From an uncultured Oscillospiraceae bacterium (GTDB lineage Bacteria > Bacillota > Clostridia > Oscillospirales > Oscillospiraceae): a stretch of 63,583 nucleotides of DNA. Made by a program: the position numbers and the translations under genes. Location: contig CAKTRT010000004.1 in assembly GCA_934597535.1 (NCBI GenBank), positions 1 to 63,583 of the forward strand, given 5' to 3'. Every line of letters starts with the position of its first letter. The first letter of the stretch is position 1. The notes under the pieces are model-generated. The model was given only the letters and a program-made list of their open reading frames with translations, ran no database searches and was not told the DNA's origin. This document shows, in pieces, positions 56,312 to 63,583 of this stretch.

Positions 56312-56831
56312 CTCAATGACGGTAAATGATGCGGAATATACCGTACTTCATCTCTTCGGAAAAGGCAAAGGCGGCTACTCCTATCTGGTGACAGATGGAG
56401 CGACGCAATATGTCCTGAAACAGATCCACCATGAGCCTTGCGAATACTATGCGTTCGGCGACAAGCTGCGCTCAGAACTGCGCGACTACGAAACGCTGTG
56501 CAGGCTGGGCATTCCCGTGCCCCGGCTTCTGGCGGTGGATACCACGCAGGAGCGCATATTGAAAGAATACATCGCCGGGCAGACGGTCGCAGAGCAACTC
56601 AAAGCGGGACGGATGGGACCCGACTGGCTCAAACAGGTGCAGGCCATGTGCCGCCTTCTGTACCCGGCCGGATGGAACATTGACTACTATCCCACGAACT
56701 TTGTCCCGTGCAACGGAGCGCTTTACTACATCGACTATGAGTGCAACGCCTACATGGCGCAATGGGACTTTGAGCATTGGGGTGTCCAGTATTGGACGGC
56801 GCAGACACCGGAAAGGACGAATGAAATATGA
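56304..56831 (+). CDS. Small aminoglycoside-phosphotransferase-like kinase
   Basis: The 175-aa protein has a reduced protein-kinase-like fold: a glycine-rich turn (G-K-G-K-G-G-Y-S-Y), the ATP-binding Lys in Y-V-L-K-Q near residue 35, hinge residues L-K-E-Y-I-A-G, a catalytic loop N-I-D-Y-Y-P-T-N (N-x-D-x4-N in place of H-x-D-x4-N) and a metal-binding Asp in Y-I-D-Y-E. All key acidic residues are present, so it may be active. Substrate unknown. Confidence 0.7.
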   Translation: MPDSMTVNDAEYTVLHLFGKGKGGYSYLVTDGATQYVLKQIHHEPCEYYAFGDKLRSELRDYETLCRLGIPVPRLLAVDTTQERILKEYIAGQTVAEQLKAGRMGPDWLKQVQAMCRLLYPAGWNIDYYPTNFVPCNGALYYIDYECNAYMAQWDFEHWGVQYWTAQTPERTNEI

Positions 56832-57660
56832 AAAACTACAAGAAAACAATGACGAAGCTGCTGACCGCAGCGGTATTGCTGGTATCTGTCTTTATGACCG
56901 GATGCACCCGCCTGACGGAGGCGAAGGACAACACACCCTCGACAACAGGCACACCGGCAGAGACCGGAGAATACGGCGTGTATGTGAGGCTGGAGCTTGA
57001 CGGCGCCAGCGCCGTCTACATTCTCACGGCGGCAGCTTCTCGAAGGTGTGCGAGAACGCCGGCGGCTCACCGCTGAAGGCCGGGGAATGGATCTTCACCG
57101 GCGAGGATATCGTGGAGCTTTCCCGGAAGGAGCACTGCTCCATCCTCTTTACCGTGGGTGCGCTGGATGCGGATGACACACTGCTGGGCGAGAGCACGTT
57201 TCTCTATGACGAATCGCAGGAGAAGCTGTATGTCACCATTTCTGCGGACGGCGTGACCTGTTCCACCTCTGATGCAGTCGATGCCCCGGCAGATGTGCCG
57301 CCGGTGCTGACGCTCCCCATTCTGGACGAGATCGACCAGACCGTGGCCATTGGAACGTCGGGTTCTTCGCCTTCGGCTGTGCAGGCAGCGGTCAAGCTGC
57401 TGGACTGGGGCGTGAATACGGGGCTTGGCGCGGATGAGATCAGCGACGCTACCTCCACATGGCTGGCTGCAAAAAACAACGATCTGGCCGATTGCCTGAA
57501 AAAGCTGGAGCTGGTGGATGACGCCTATCAAAAGCTCCTGACCGGTGAGGCACGGGAGCTGCTGGACAGCGCTGGATGTGAGAACGTGGAGATCACTTGG
57601 GGCAGCGATCCGGTAGAGCCGGTGGAGGCCATCATGCAGGCGGCAGGGCTTCGCGGATGA
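56828..57660 (+). pseudogene. Lipoprotein gene broken by a one-base deletion
   Basis: The frame starts at ATG 56828 (overlapping the kinase stop) with a lipoprotein signal, V-S-V-F-M-T-G-C. It is open through a G-V-Y-V-R-L-E-L-D-G strand to about 57019. After that, sensible protein (H-G-G-S-F-S-K-V-C-E-N-A-G-G-S-P-L) continues in the frame two bases on, to a stop at 57658. A single missing base near 57019-57022 explains this. The C-terminal half is well kept (L-L-D-W-G-V-N-T-G-L). Either a recent pseudogene or a base-calling error; family unknown. Confidence 0.65.
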
Positions 57661-57696
57661 TGCAGGCAGCCAATACGAAGAAAGGAAGTCCTAAAG

Positions 57697-58227
57697 ATGA
57701 ATAACAGTTTGTTTGTCGTTGAACGCGCGCGGGCAGAGGAAGCCGCCACGCTGCTGGATTATCTGAAAATCATCGGCGGAGAAACCGACAACCTCAGCTT
57801 TGGCGCAGAGGGCGTGCCGCTCAGCCTTGAAGCAGAGCAGGACTATCTGCGCGCACAGTGCGGATCGGCAGACAATGCGCAGTATTTTGCCAAGGTGGAC
57901 GGCGAGATCATCGGAACGGCAAGTCTGAATCGCAGAAGCAATCGCATGAGCCATCGCGGAGAGTTCGGCATCAGCCTGAAAAAAGCATGGTGGGGCTGCG
58001 GCGCGGCGTCTGCTCTGATGGAAGCGATCCTTGCCTTTGCCAGGGAGAACGGCTTCGAGCAGCTGAATCTTGAGGTGCGAAGCGACAATGCCCGCGCCAT
58101 CCACCTGTACGAGAAGTACGGCTTTCGGAAGCTGTGTACATTTCCCCGCTTTTTCAAGATCAATGGAGAATATGTCGATTTTGACCTGATGAATCTCGTA
58201 CTGAACACAGCGGGCAGCCAAACATAA
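57697..58227 (+). CDS. GNAT family N-acetyltransferase
   Basis: The 176-aa protein has the GNAT fold of the RimI/ribosomal acetyltransferase kind: I-G-T-A-S-L near residue 70, E-F-G-I-S-L, the acetyl-CoA loop W-W-G-C-G-A-A-S-A-L near 97 and the closing A-R-A-I-H-L-Y-E-K-Y-G-F. AAGGAAG precedes ATG 57697. Substrate unknown. Confidence 0.88.
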   Translation: MNNSLFVVERARAEEAATLLDYLKIIGGETDNLSFGAEGVPLSLEAEQDYLRAQCGSADNAQYFAKVDGEIIGTASLNRRSNRMSHRGEFGISLKKAWWGCGAASALMEAILAFARENGFEQLNLEVRSDNARAIHLYEKYGFRKLCTFPRFFKINGEYVDFDLMNLVLNTAGSQT

Positions 58228-58539
58228 AAAGCCCCGGTAAATACAATACATAGCCAGACGCAAAGGCGCAGGGCATTTGTATCGACCCATGCCGATCCCT
58301 CCCTCCTGTCATTTGCCCCTCAGTATAGCGCTGACGGCCCGCTGTTGTTGTACGGATACGTGCAACAGCGGCAAAAGAAATGATTGACAAAAGAAGTAAT
58401 CGGCAAATCGCACAAAAAATGCGCCGTGTTTTCTGCTGGACAAGTGTAAAGGAACGTAGTATTCTTAAAAAAATATCCGAAAAGGCCGCGCGGCAGTTCC
58501 CGCTGCGCCGGCCGCCCAGCAAAACAAGGAGGAAAACGC
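58228..58539. other. Gene-free spacer before the adenine deaminase gene
   Basis: I see no gene here. A 9-bp inverted repeat (CCGCTGTTG 58339-58347, CAACAGCGG 58363-58371) may end the accessory block, though no U-run follows. A TTGACA at 58384-58389 lacks a good -10, so the promoter of ade is not certain. No purine riboswitch aptamer is recognised. Confidence 0.45.
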
Positions 58540-60273
58540 ATGGCATATCGGGAAAGCTACGCTGGCAAGATCAACCGCAAGCTGAACAAAAAGCTCCACG
58601 TCGTCGAGGTGGCCTCGGGCCGGCAGAAGGCCGACCTTGTGCTCAAGAACGCGACGTACGTGAACGTCTTCTGCAACGAATTGGGTCATGGCGACATCGC
58701 CGTGGCCGAAGGCCTGATCGCGGGCATGGGTGAGCACTACGAGGGCGAAGTGGAGATCGACATGGGCGGCAAGCTCGTGCTGCCCGGCTTTGTCGATGCG
58801 CACATCCACCTTGAGAGCGCGCTCGTCTCCCCGAAGGAATTTGCCTACGCCGTCATCCCGCACGGCACCACCACCGTCATCACCGACCCGCACGAGATCG
58901 CCAACGTCATGGGCACGGACGGCATCGAGTATATGCTGCAGGCAACGGAGGATCTGCCGCTCGACGTGCGCTTCATGCTACCGAGCTGCGTGCCTGCGAC
59001 GCCGCTCGACGAATCCGGCGCGGTGCTCGATTACCGCGCGATCGACTCGTTCTACGAGCACAACCGCGTCGAGGGTCTGGCCGAAATGATGAACTATGTC
59101 GGCGTCGCGAACGCCGACGAGCAGGTGCTCGAAAAGATCGTCGCCGCGCAGGCGCACCACAAAAAAATCGACGGCCACGCCCCCGGCCTTTCGGGCAACG
59201 ACCTGAACGCCTACATCGCCGCCGGCGTCTATTCCGACCACGAGTGCAGCACCGTGGAGGATGCCATCGCCAAGCTCGAGCGCGGACAGTACATCATGAT
59301 CCGCGAGGGCACGGCCGCGCGCAACCTCGACGCGCTGCTCCCACTGCTCACACCGCAGTATTACACCTACTGCATGTTCTGCACGGACGACAAGCACCCG
59401 AACGATCTTCTCGAAAAGGGCCACATCGACTACATCGTGCGCCGTGCCATCAAAGCGGGCGTCGACCCGATCATCGCCGTCAAATGCGCGAGCCACCACG
59501 CCGCGCGCTACTTCCTGCTCAACAACCGCGGCGCAATCGCACCGGGCTTTCTTGCGGACTTTGTCGTGATCGACAATTTCGACGACTTCAACATCCTTGA
59601 GGTCTACAAGAAGGGCAAGCTGATGTTCGACGGCAAGACCGTCACGCCGTTTGAAGCGCCCGAGATCGATCCGCACCTCGTCAAGCGCTCGCACGAGACG
59701 TTCCACGTTGCGCACCTTGAGGCCACGGACTTTATCGAGTCCCGCCCGCGCGCGGTGCTCGGCATGGTGCCCGGCGAGATCGTCACGACCGATGCGGGCT
59801 ACGCCGAAAAGATCAGCGTTGAGGACGACATCTTGAAAATTGCCGTCATCGAGCGCCACAAGAACACGCACCACATCGGCATCGGCTACATCAAGGGCTA
59901 CGGCCTCAAGTCCGGCGCGGTGGCAACGTCCATCTCGCATGACAGCCACAACATCATCGTCGTCGGCGCGAATGAAGAGGACATGGCTGCGGCGGTCAAC
60001 CGCGTTGTCGAGCTCGGCGGCGGCATCGTTGTGATGGACGGCGGCAAGGTGCTCGGCGAGCTCCAGCTCCAGATCGCGGGCATCATGAGCGAAGCGCCGC
60101 TCGTTGAGGTCAACGCGGCTCTCGAAAACGCCAAGGAGCAGGCCTTCAAGCTCGGCGTCTCGCGCGGGGTCGATCCGTTTATGACGCTCTCGTTCATGGC
60201 GCTGACCGTCATCCCGACGCTGCGCCTCACGACGCGCGGTGTGTTCGATGTCATCCACCAGCGCTACGTGTGA
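58540..60273 (+). CDS. ade: Adenine deaminase
   Basis: The 577-aa amidohydrolase converts adenine to hypoxanthine and ammonia. It has G-F-V-D-A-H-I-H-L-E-S (H-x-H, near residue 85), G-T-T-T-V-I-T-D-P-H-E-I, G-H-A-P-G-L-S-G near 205, Y-S-D-H-E-C, and the adenine-deaminase-specific C-terminal domain (H-D-S-H-N-I-I-V-V-G near 465; D-P-F-M-T-L-S-F-M). Length fits Ade. AAGGAGG precedes the ATG. Confidence 0.95.
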   Translation: MAYRESYAGKINRKLNKKLHVVEVASGRQKADLVLKNATYVNVFCNELGHGDIAVAEGLIAGMGEHYEGEVEIDMGGKLVLPGFVDAHIHLESALVSPKEFAYAVIPHGTTTVITDPHEIANVMGTDGIEYMLQATEDLPLDVRFMLPSCVPATPLDESGAVLDYRAIDSFYEHNRVEGLAEMMNYVGVANADEQVLEKIVAAQAHHKKIDGHAPGLSGNDLNAYIAAGVYSDHECSTVEDAIAKLERGQYIMIREGTAARNLDALLPLLTPQYYTYCMFCTDDKHPNDLLEKGHIDYIVRRAIKAGVDPIIAVKCASHHAARYFLLNNRGAIAPGFLADFVVIDNFDDFNILEVYKKGKLMFDGKTVTPFEAPEIDPHLVKRSHETFHVAHLEATDFIESRPRAVLGMVPGEIVTTDAGYAEKISVEDDILKIAVIERHKNTHHIGIGYIKGYGLKSGAVATSISHDSHNIIVVGANEEDMAAAVNRVVELGGGIVVMDGGKVLGELQLQIAGIMSEAPLVEVNAALENAKEQAFKLGVSRGVDPFMTLSFMALTVIPTLRLTTRGVFDVIHQRYV

Positions 60274-60287
60274 TCCTACATAGCGGA

Positions 60288-60319
60288 AGGCTCCGGCGCG
60301 CCGCGCCGGAGCCTTTTTC
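60288..60319 (+). terminator. Terminator of ade
   Basis: AGGCTCCGGCGC (60288-60299) pairs perfectly with GCGCCGGAGCCT (60303-60314), followed by TTTT. Confidence 0.93.
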
Positions 60320-60331
60320 CAAAAGTTTTGC

Positions 60332-60360
60332 TTGCAAATGGATCCTGCATCGCATATAAT
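60332..60360 (+). promoter_or_regulatory. Promoter of tRNA-Leu
   Basis: TTGCAA (60332-60337), 17 nt, TATAAT (60355-60360), 14 bp before the mature 5' end. Confidence 0.85.
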
Positions 60361-60373
60361 AATGGTCGCACCT

Positions 60374-60460
60374 GCCGGTGTGATGGAATTGGTAGACGTA
60401 GCGGACTCAAAATCCGCCGCTGGCGACAGCGTACCGGTTCGACTCCGGTCACCGGCACCA
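60374..60460 (+). tRNA. tRNA-Leu (anticodon CAA)
   Basis: The 87-nt gene folds as a class II tRNA: acceptor GCCGGTG with CACCGGC, anticodon stem GCGGA with TCCGC around the loop CTCAAAA (anticodon CAA, reading UUG), a long variable arm (GCTGGCGACAGC), and a T-arm with GGTTCGACTCC. The 3' CCA is encoded (60458-60460). Confidence 0.97.
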
Positions 60461-60469
60461 TAGAGAAAT

Positions 60470-60521
60470 GATCCGAACCACAGCTTCTTTGTTTGGAAGA
60501 CGGGTTCGGATCGTTTTTTTT
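60470..60521 (+). terminator. Terminator of tRNA-Leu
   Basis: GATCCGAACC (60470-60479) pairs with GGTTCGGATC (60503-60512), followed by GTTTTTTTT. Confidence 0.9.
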
Positions 60522-60608
60522 GCCGCGCGGATGCGGGCGTGGCGCCGCTCTTTATGAAATGTGACAGAATTGGCGGAAAAGCGAGCGATTTATGCGGCAA
60601 AATCATAC

Positions 60609-60637
60609 TTGCGGTACAGCAAGGAATGCTGTAAAAT
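60609..60637 (+). promoter_or_regulatory. Promoter of the DAHP synthase gene
   Basis: TTGCGG (60609-60614), 17 nt, TAAAAT (60632-60637), 34 bp before the start. Confidence 0.7.
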
Positions 60638-60671
60638 ACAAGCGCATTTGATCGAATAAGGAGTGCGAGCC

Positions 60672-61706
60672 ATGCAGCAGAATGCAAGATTCATCCGGAA
60701 GTTGCCCATCCCGATGGAGATCAAAAAAGAATTTCCCATCACGCCGGAGATCGCCGAGACGCGCGAAAAACGCGTAGAGGAGATGCGCGCCATCCTCGAC
60801 GGGCGCGACAAGCGGCTGATGCTGGTGATCGGCCCGTGCTCCGCCGACCGCGAGGACAGCGTGATGGACTATATTTGCCGTCTGGTCCCGTTACAGGAGC
60901 AGGTGAAGGACAAGATCCTGATCGTGCCGCGCATTTACACCAACAAGCCCCGCACCGACGGCTCGGGCTACAAGGGGATGCTCCACCAGCCCGACCCCGA
61001 CAAAAAGCCGGATATGCTCGAGGGCATCATCGCCATCCGCCGCCTGCACACCCGCGCGGTGCGCGAGACGGGCTTTGCCTGCGCGGACGAGATGCTCTAT
61101 CCTGAAAATTACCGCTACCTTTCCGATATCATCGGCTATGTCGCCGTCGGTGCGCGCTCGGTGGAAGATCAGCAGCACCGCCTGACCGCGAGCGGCCTTT
61201 CCGTGCCCGTCGGCATGAAGAACCCCACCGGCGGAGATCTGAGCGTGATGATGAACTCCATCTACGCGGCGATGGGAGACCATACCTTCCTCTACCGCGG
61301 CTGGGAGGTGGAGACGGCGGGCAACCCCTACGCCCACGCCATCCTGCGCGGCTATGTGAACGAGCGGGGCAACAGCCGTCCCAACTACCACTATGAGGAC
61401 CTTGTCGAGCTGCACGAGCTGTATGCCCAGTGCGGCATCAAGAACCCTGCCTGCCTTGTGGACTGCAACCACGCCAACTCCGGCAAGCAGTATCTGGAGC
61501 AGATCCGCATCGCCAAGGAGGTGCTGCACTCCAAGCGCCACTCCAATGACATCGATACACTCGTCAAGGGGCTGATGATCGAAAGCTACATTGAAGACGG
61601 CAAGCAGAAGATCACCGACGGCGTTTACGGCAAGAGCATCACCGACGCCTGCCTTGGCTGGGAAAAGACCGAGCGGCTCGTGCTGGAAATGGCGGAGCTT
61701 CTCTAA
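60672..61706 (+). CDS. aroF: 3-deoxy-7-phosphoheptulonate synthase (DAHP synthase, class I)
   Basis: The 344-aa enzyme joins phosphoenolpyruvate and erythrose 4-phosphate, the first step of the shikimate pathway. It is the AroF/G/H type: L-V-I-G-P-C-S-A near residue 52, R-I-Y-T-N-K-P-R-T, V-A-V-G-A-R-S-V-E-D-Q, V-G-M-K-N-P-T-G-G and D-C-N-H-A-N-S-G-K. The choice of aroF over aroG/aroH is only a family name. The ATG at 60672 follows AAGGAG. No aro neighbours are nearby. Confidence 0.94.
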   Translation: MQQNARFIRKLPIPMEIKKEFPITPEIAETREKRVEEMRAILDGRDKRLMLVIGPCSADREDSVMDYICRLVPLQEQVKDKILIVPRIYTNKPRTDGSGYKGMLHQPDPDKKPDMLEGIIAIRRLHTRAVRETGFACADEMLYPENYRYLSDIIGYVAVGARSVEDQQHRLTASGLSVPVGMKNPTGGDLSVMMNSIYAAMGDHTFLYRGWEVETAGNPYAHAILRGYVNERGNSRPNYHYEDLVELHELYAQCGIKNPACLVDCNHANSGKQYLEQIRIAKEVLHSKRHSNDIDTLVKGLMIESYIEDGKQKITDGVYGKSITDACLGWEKTERLVLEMAELL

Positions 61707-61751
61707 AAATAAATCAACCGCCGGACAGGGCGGGAAATAAAGGAGACTTTG

Positions 61752-62489
61752 ATGGAGAAACAGTTTGACCTCAGCGCGGCGGCGCTGCACATTCTCGCGA
61801 TGGCACTCATGCTGTGCGACCACCTGTGGGCGACGCTCCTGCCCGCGCAGGAGTGGATGACGGCCGTGGGGCGCATCGCCTTCCCAATCTTCGCCTTCAT
61901 GGCAGTGGAGGGCTACTTCCACACCCACAGCTTCAAGCGCTACGCGCAGCGTATGCTGGTCTTTGCGATCCTCTCTGAGATCCCCTTCGACCTGATGTAT
62001 GGCGGAACGTGGTTCTATCCCGTGCACCAGAACGTCATTTGGACGCTGCTGATCGGCCTTCTCGGCATCCGCGCGATGGAAGCGGTGCGCGAGAAGGGGA
62101 AGACGTGGCTCTATGTGCTCACCTGCGTGGGCGTGACAGCGCTCGGTGCAGCGCTCGGTACGCTCGGCATGGTGGACTACTACGGCTCGGGCGTTTTGAC
62201 CGTGTTCGTCTTCTATTTCTTCCACGGAAGAGAGTGGTGGAAGCTGCTCGGGCAGATCCTGGCGCTCTACTGGATCAATGTGCGCATGCTCGGCGGTCAG
62301 GTCTATCCCATGACGATCTTCGGCATGGACGTGGAGCTCAGCCAGCAGGGGCTTGCGCTGCTCGCACTCGTGCCCATCTGGCTCTATCGCGGCCGTCAGG
62401 GTCACCACAGCAAGGCCTTCCAGTATGCCTGCTATGCCTTCTATCCCGTGCATATGCTCATCCTCGCGCTCATCCTGCGCGCACTGTAA
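61752..62489 (+). CDS. TraX-like membrane protein
   Basis: The 245-aa protein has about eight helices and the TraX family pattern: M-L-C-D-H-L-W-A near residue 20, G-R-I-A-F-P-I-F-A-F near 40, E-I-P-F-D-L near 77, and Y-P-V-H-M-L-I-L-A at the C-terminus. In F plasmid, TraX acetylates pilin; chromosomal copies in Firmicutes are probably O-acyltransferase-like enzymes of unknown target. AAAGGAGA precedes ATG 61752. It follows aroF by 45 bp. Confidence 0.87.
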   Translation: MEKQFDLSAAALHILAMALMLCDHLWATLLPAQEWMTAVGRIAFPIFAFMAVEGYFHTHSFKRYAQRMLVFAILSEIPFDLMYGGTWFYPVHQNVIWTLLIGLLGIRAMEAVREKGKTWLYVLTCVGVTALGAALGTLGMVDYYGSGVLTVFVFYFFHGREWWKLLGQILALYWINVRMLGGQVYPMTIFGMDVELSQQGLALLALVPIWLYRGRQGHHSKAFQYACYAFYPVHMLILALILRAL

Positions 62490-62494
62490 AGATG

Positions 62495-62529
62495 AAAAAA
62501 AAGAGATGGCCTCGGCCATCTCTTTTTTT
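62495..62529. terminator. Bidirectional terminator
   Basis: AAAAGAGATGGCC (ending 62511) pairs with GGCCATCTCTTTT (from 62514), with A- and T-runs outside. It serves TraX and the convergent DUF4317 remnant. Confidence 0.9.
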
Positions 62530-62533
62530 GCCT

Positions 62534-63514
62534 TTATTCTTCCTGCCTGAGGCCGGGGATGCTGACGCCGATGCCGTTGACCTCCACGCCGTCGTCGGCG
62601 GGGATGAGCAGGTACTTGCGCCCGTCGATGACGCGCGCTTCGATCATGTAGCTGTTCTCCGGCGCGACGGAAATCTAGACCTCGGGCGTCGTGATCTCGA
62701 ACTTTTTGCTCTCGATGATGTTGTTCGGGTCCAGCGCGGCGTTTTCGCCGTACTGTGCGTCACATTCGCGGCGGAAAGCCTCGATCTGCTCTCCCCCGAC
62801 GCCGCTGTTTGCAAGGATGCCGCCCACGTCGCTTGCCGTCAGCTCCAGCGGCTCGGGGTCGCGGCTCTCCTTGTGATCCTCGATACGGGCGCGAATTTGC
62901 TCATGCACGGACTGGACGACTTCGTAGCTGCAATTCTTGTCGAGCGCGTCTGCGAGCGCCGAGCCGAAGGCGTTCTTCTGCTCCTCGGCGGACATCGGCG
63001 GCTCGACGCGGAAGAGCGCGTCGATGACCTCTTCATGAAGCTCGGCGGCGTTTTTCGAGTAAAAGAGCACGTTGTAGATGTTCGCCGTGCGGCCGTCGAA
63101 GGCGGGATAGAGGAAGCCGAGCTCGGGCGAGGAGGCGGTGTAGCCCGTAGAGCTTGAGTGGAACTCGCTCTGGTCGAGGTCGTAGCGCAGCTCAAGCGTC
63201 GGCGCCTTGACGGGGCAGATGGAGCAGACGAAGTACTTGAAGACCTCGCTTGAGGCATTGTGCTGCAATTCATCGTCCTTGCTGCGGTGAGGCACGTCGT
63301 AAGCGTCGGCGGCGAGCAGGATGAGATAGTTCGTCTCGCCCATGTCGATGCACTCGATGATCTTGCGGCAGAGTGTCTCGCGCGAGGGCGGATCTTTCAG
63401 CTCTGTCTGGCGCAGGGTCTGCAAAAGGCGGTGTTCGTCGCTGTCGGCCACCTGCTGCGTGGAGACGACCACGTCGACGAGGTTTTTGCCCAGCGCGCCG
63501 GAGTAGGTCGGCAT
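62534..63514 (-). pseudogene. DUF4317-family gene, 5'-truncated and with a premature TAG
   Basis: On the minus strand from 63514 the frame reads S-G-A-L-G-K-N-L-V and continues with E-H-R-L-L, Y-L-I-L-L-A-A-D-A-Y-D-V-P and G-F-L-Y-P-A-F-D. These match DUF4317 proteins from about residue 65 onward. A TAG at 62677-62675 interrupts it after T-P-E-V, and good homology (V-I-D-G-R-K-Y-L-L-I-P, V-E-V-N-G-I) continues in frame to a TAA at 62536-62534. The N-terminal about 60 residues are missing; sequence before 63514 is in another frame. The gene is broken at both ends. Confidence 0.72.
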
Positions 63515-63583
63515 ATTCCTTTGGCGTCACGCCGTATTCCTGCTTGAAAATGTCCGCCATTCGCCGCGGCGTCAAGCCCACAT
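63515..63583 (-). other. Fragment with AraC-like helix-turn-helix residues at the window edge
   Basis: Upstream of the DUF4317 remnant, in a different frame, the minus strand reads G-L-T-P-R-R-M-A-D-I-F-K-Q-E-Y-G-V-T-P-K-E-Y. This resembles the second helix-turn-helix of AraC regulators. It would be a chance or recombinational junction to DUF4317. Too short for certainty, and the window ends here. Confidence 0.35.

Noticed and set aside
55254..62677. In-frame TAG codons (55254, 62677) as sense codons, e.g. pyrrolysine
   Set aside because: Only two cases, both in genes with other signs of decay or mobile origin; no pyl genes are visible and other genes end in TAG normally.

Overview
The window reads as the chromosome of a GC-rich, anaerobic, gut-type member of the Firmicutes, most likely Oscillospiraceae (Flavonifractor/Oscillibacter/Lawsonibacter-like). 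This is inference from gene content: a bile salt hydrolase, the L33-SecE-NusG-L11-L1 and L10-L7/L12 order with a Gram-positive L10 leader, the TmcAL/acetate kinase pair, oxygen-sensitive 2-hydroxyacyl-CoA dehydratase genes, SpoIIE/STAS signalling and an SLH surface protein. I see no rRNA, CRISPR array or complete mobile element. There is one tRNA, tRNA-Leu(CAA).

Layout. 1-1260: remains of an integrative element (TnpW-like ORF, serine recombinase cut after about 32 residues) and a non-coding scar. 1290-3510 (-): a sigma factor operon with a membrane partner and a PrsW-like intramembrane protease. 3666-10485 (+): bile salt hydrolase, a MATE exporter behind a switch-like leader RNA, a GNAT acetyltransferase, an SPFH protein, a rhomboid-like protein, an HD hydrolase and a TIM-barrel protein. 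10536-14502: a lipoprotein and TmcAL (-), then ackA (+). 14659-16664 (+): a LytTR regulator and AgrC-like kinase, preceded by a 26-bp copy of the bsh 3' end. 16825-20366 (-): ribosomal and transcription genes. 20622-21041 (+): ruvX, followed by a 0.67-kb region with two related palindromes. 21708-29555 (-): a three-gene MTA/5'-deoxyadenosine disposal operon, a DUF5693-like protein and a CsaB-MurJ fusion. 29776-30783 (+): asnA.

30867-39146 (-) is the most unusual locus. It holds a small protein, a STAS anti-sigma antagonist, a membrane PP2C phosphatase carrying its own RsbW-like ATPase domain, an SDF-type symporter with an N-terminal degenerate ATPase domain, a MATE-type transporter with a C-terminal ATPase-like domain, and an orphan protein. 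It looks like partner-switching signalling wired directly into transporters, with no sigma factor in sight.

39365-47500 is a divergent redox locus. It holds an old-yellow-enzyme reductase (-), then a CooC-type ATPase, two 2-hydroxyacyl-CoA dehydratase subunits, their activator, a 55-aa membrane peptide and a short protein resembling part of the acetyl-CoA synthase beta subunit (+). 47644-48854: an EamA exporter and an MGMT-type alkyltransferase. 49044-53864: a 1606-aa SLH surface protein. 53988-58227: an accessory block with integrase and ParB fragments, a TetR regulator under its own palindrome, a broken KTR gene, a retropepsin-like protein, DUF3795, a small kinase, a frameshifted lipoprotein and a GNAT enzyme. 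58540-62489: adenine deaminase, tRNA-Leu, DAHP synthase and TraX. The right edge is a broken DUF4317 gene on the minus strand.

All calls rest on reading motifs and spacing by eye; no database search was run.
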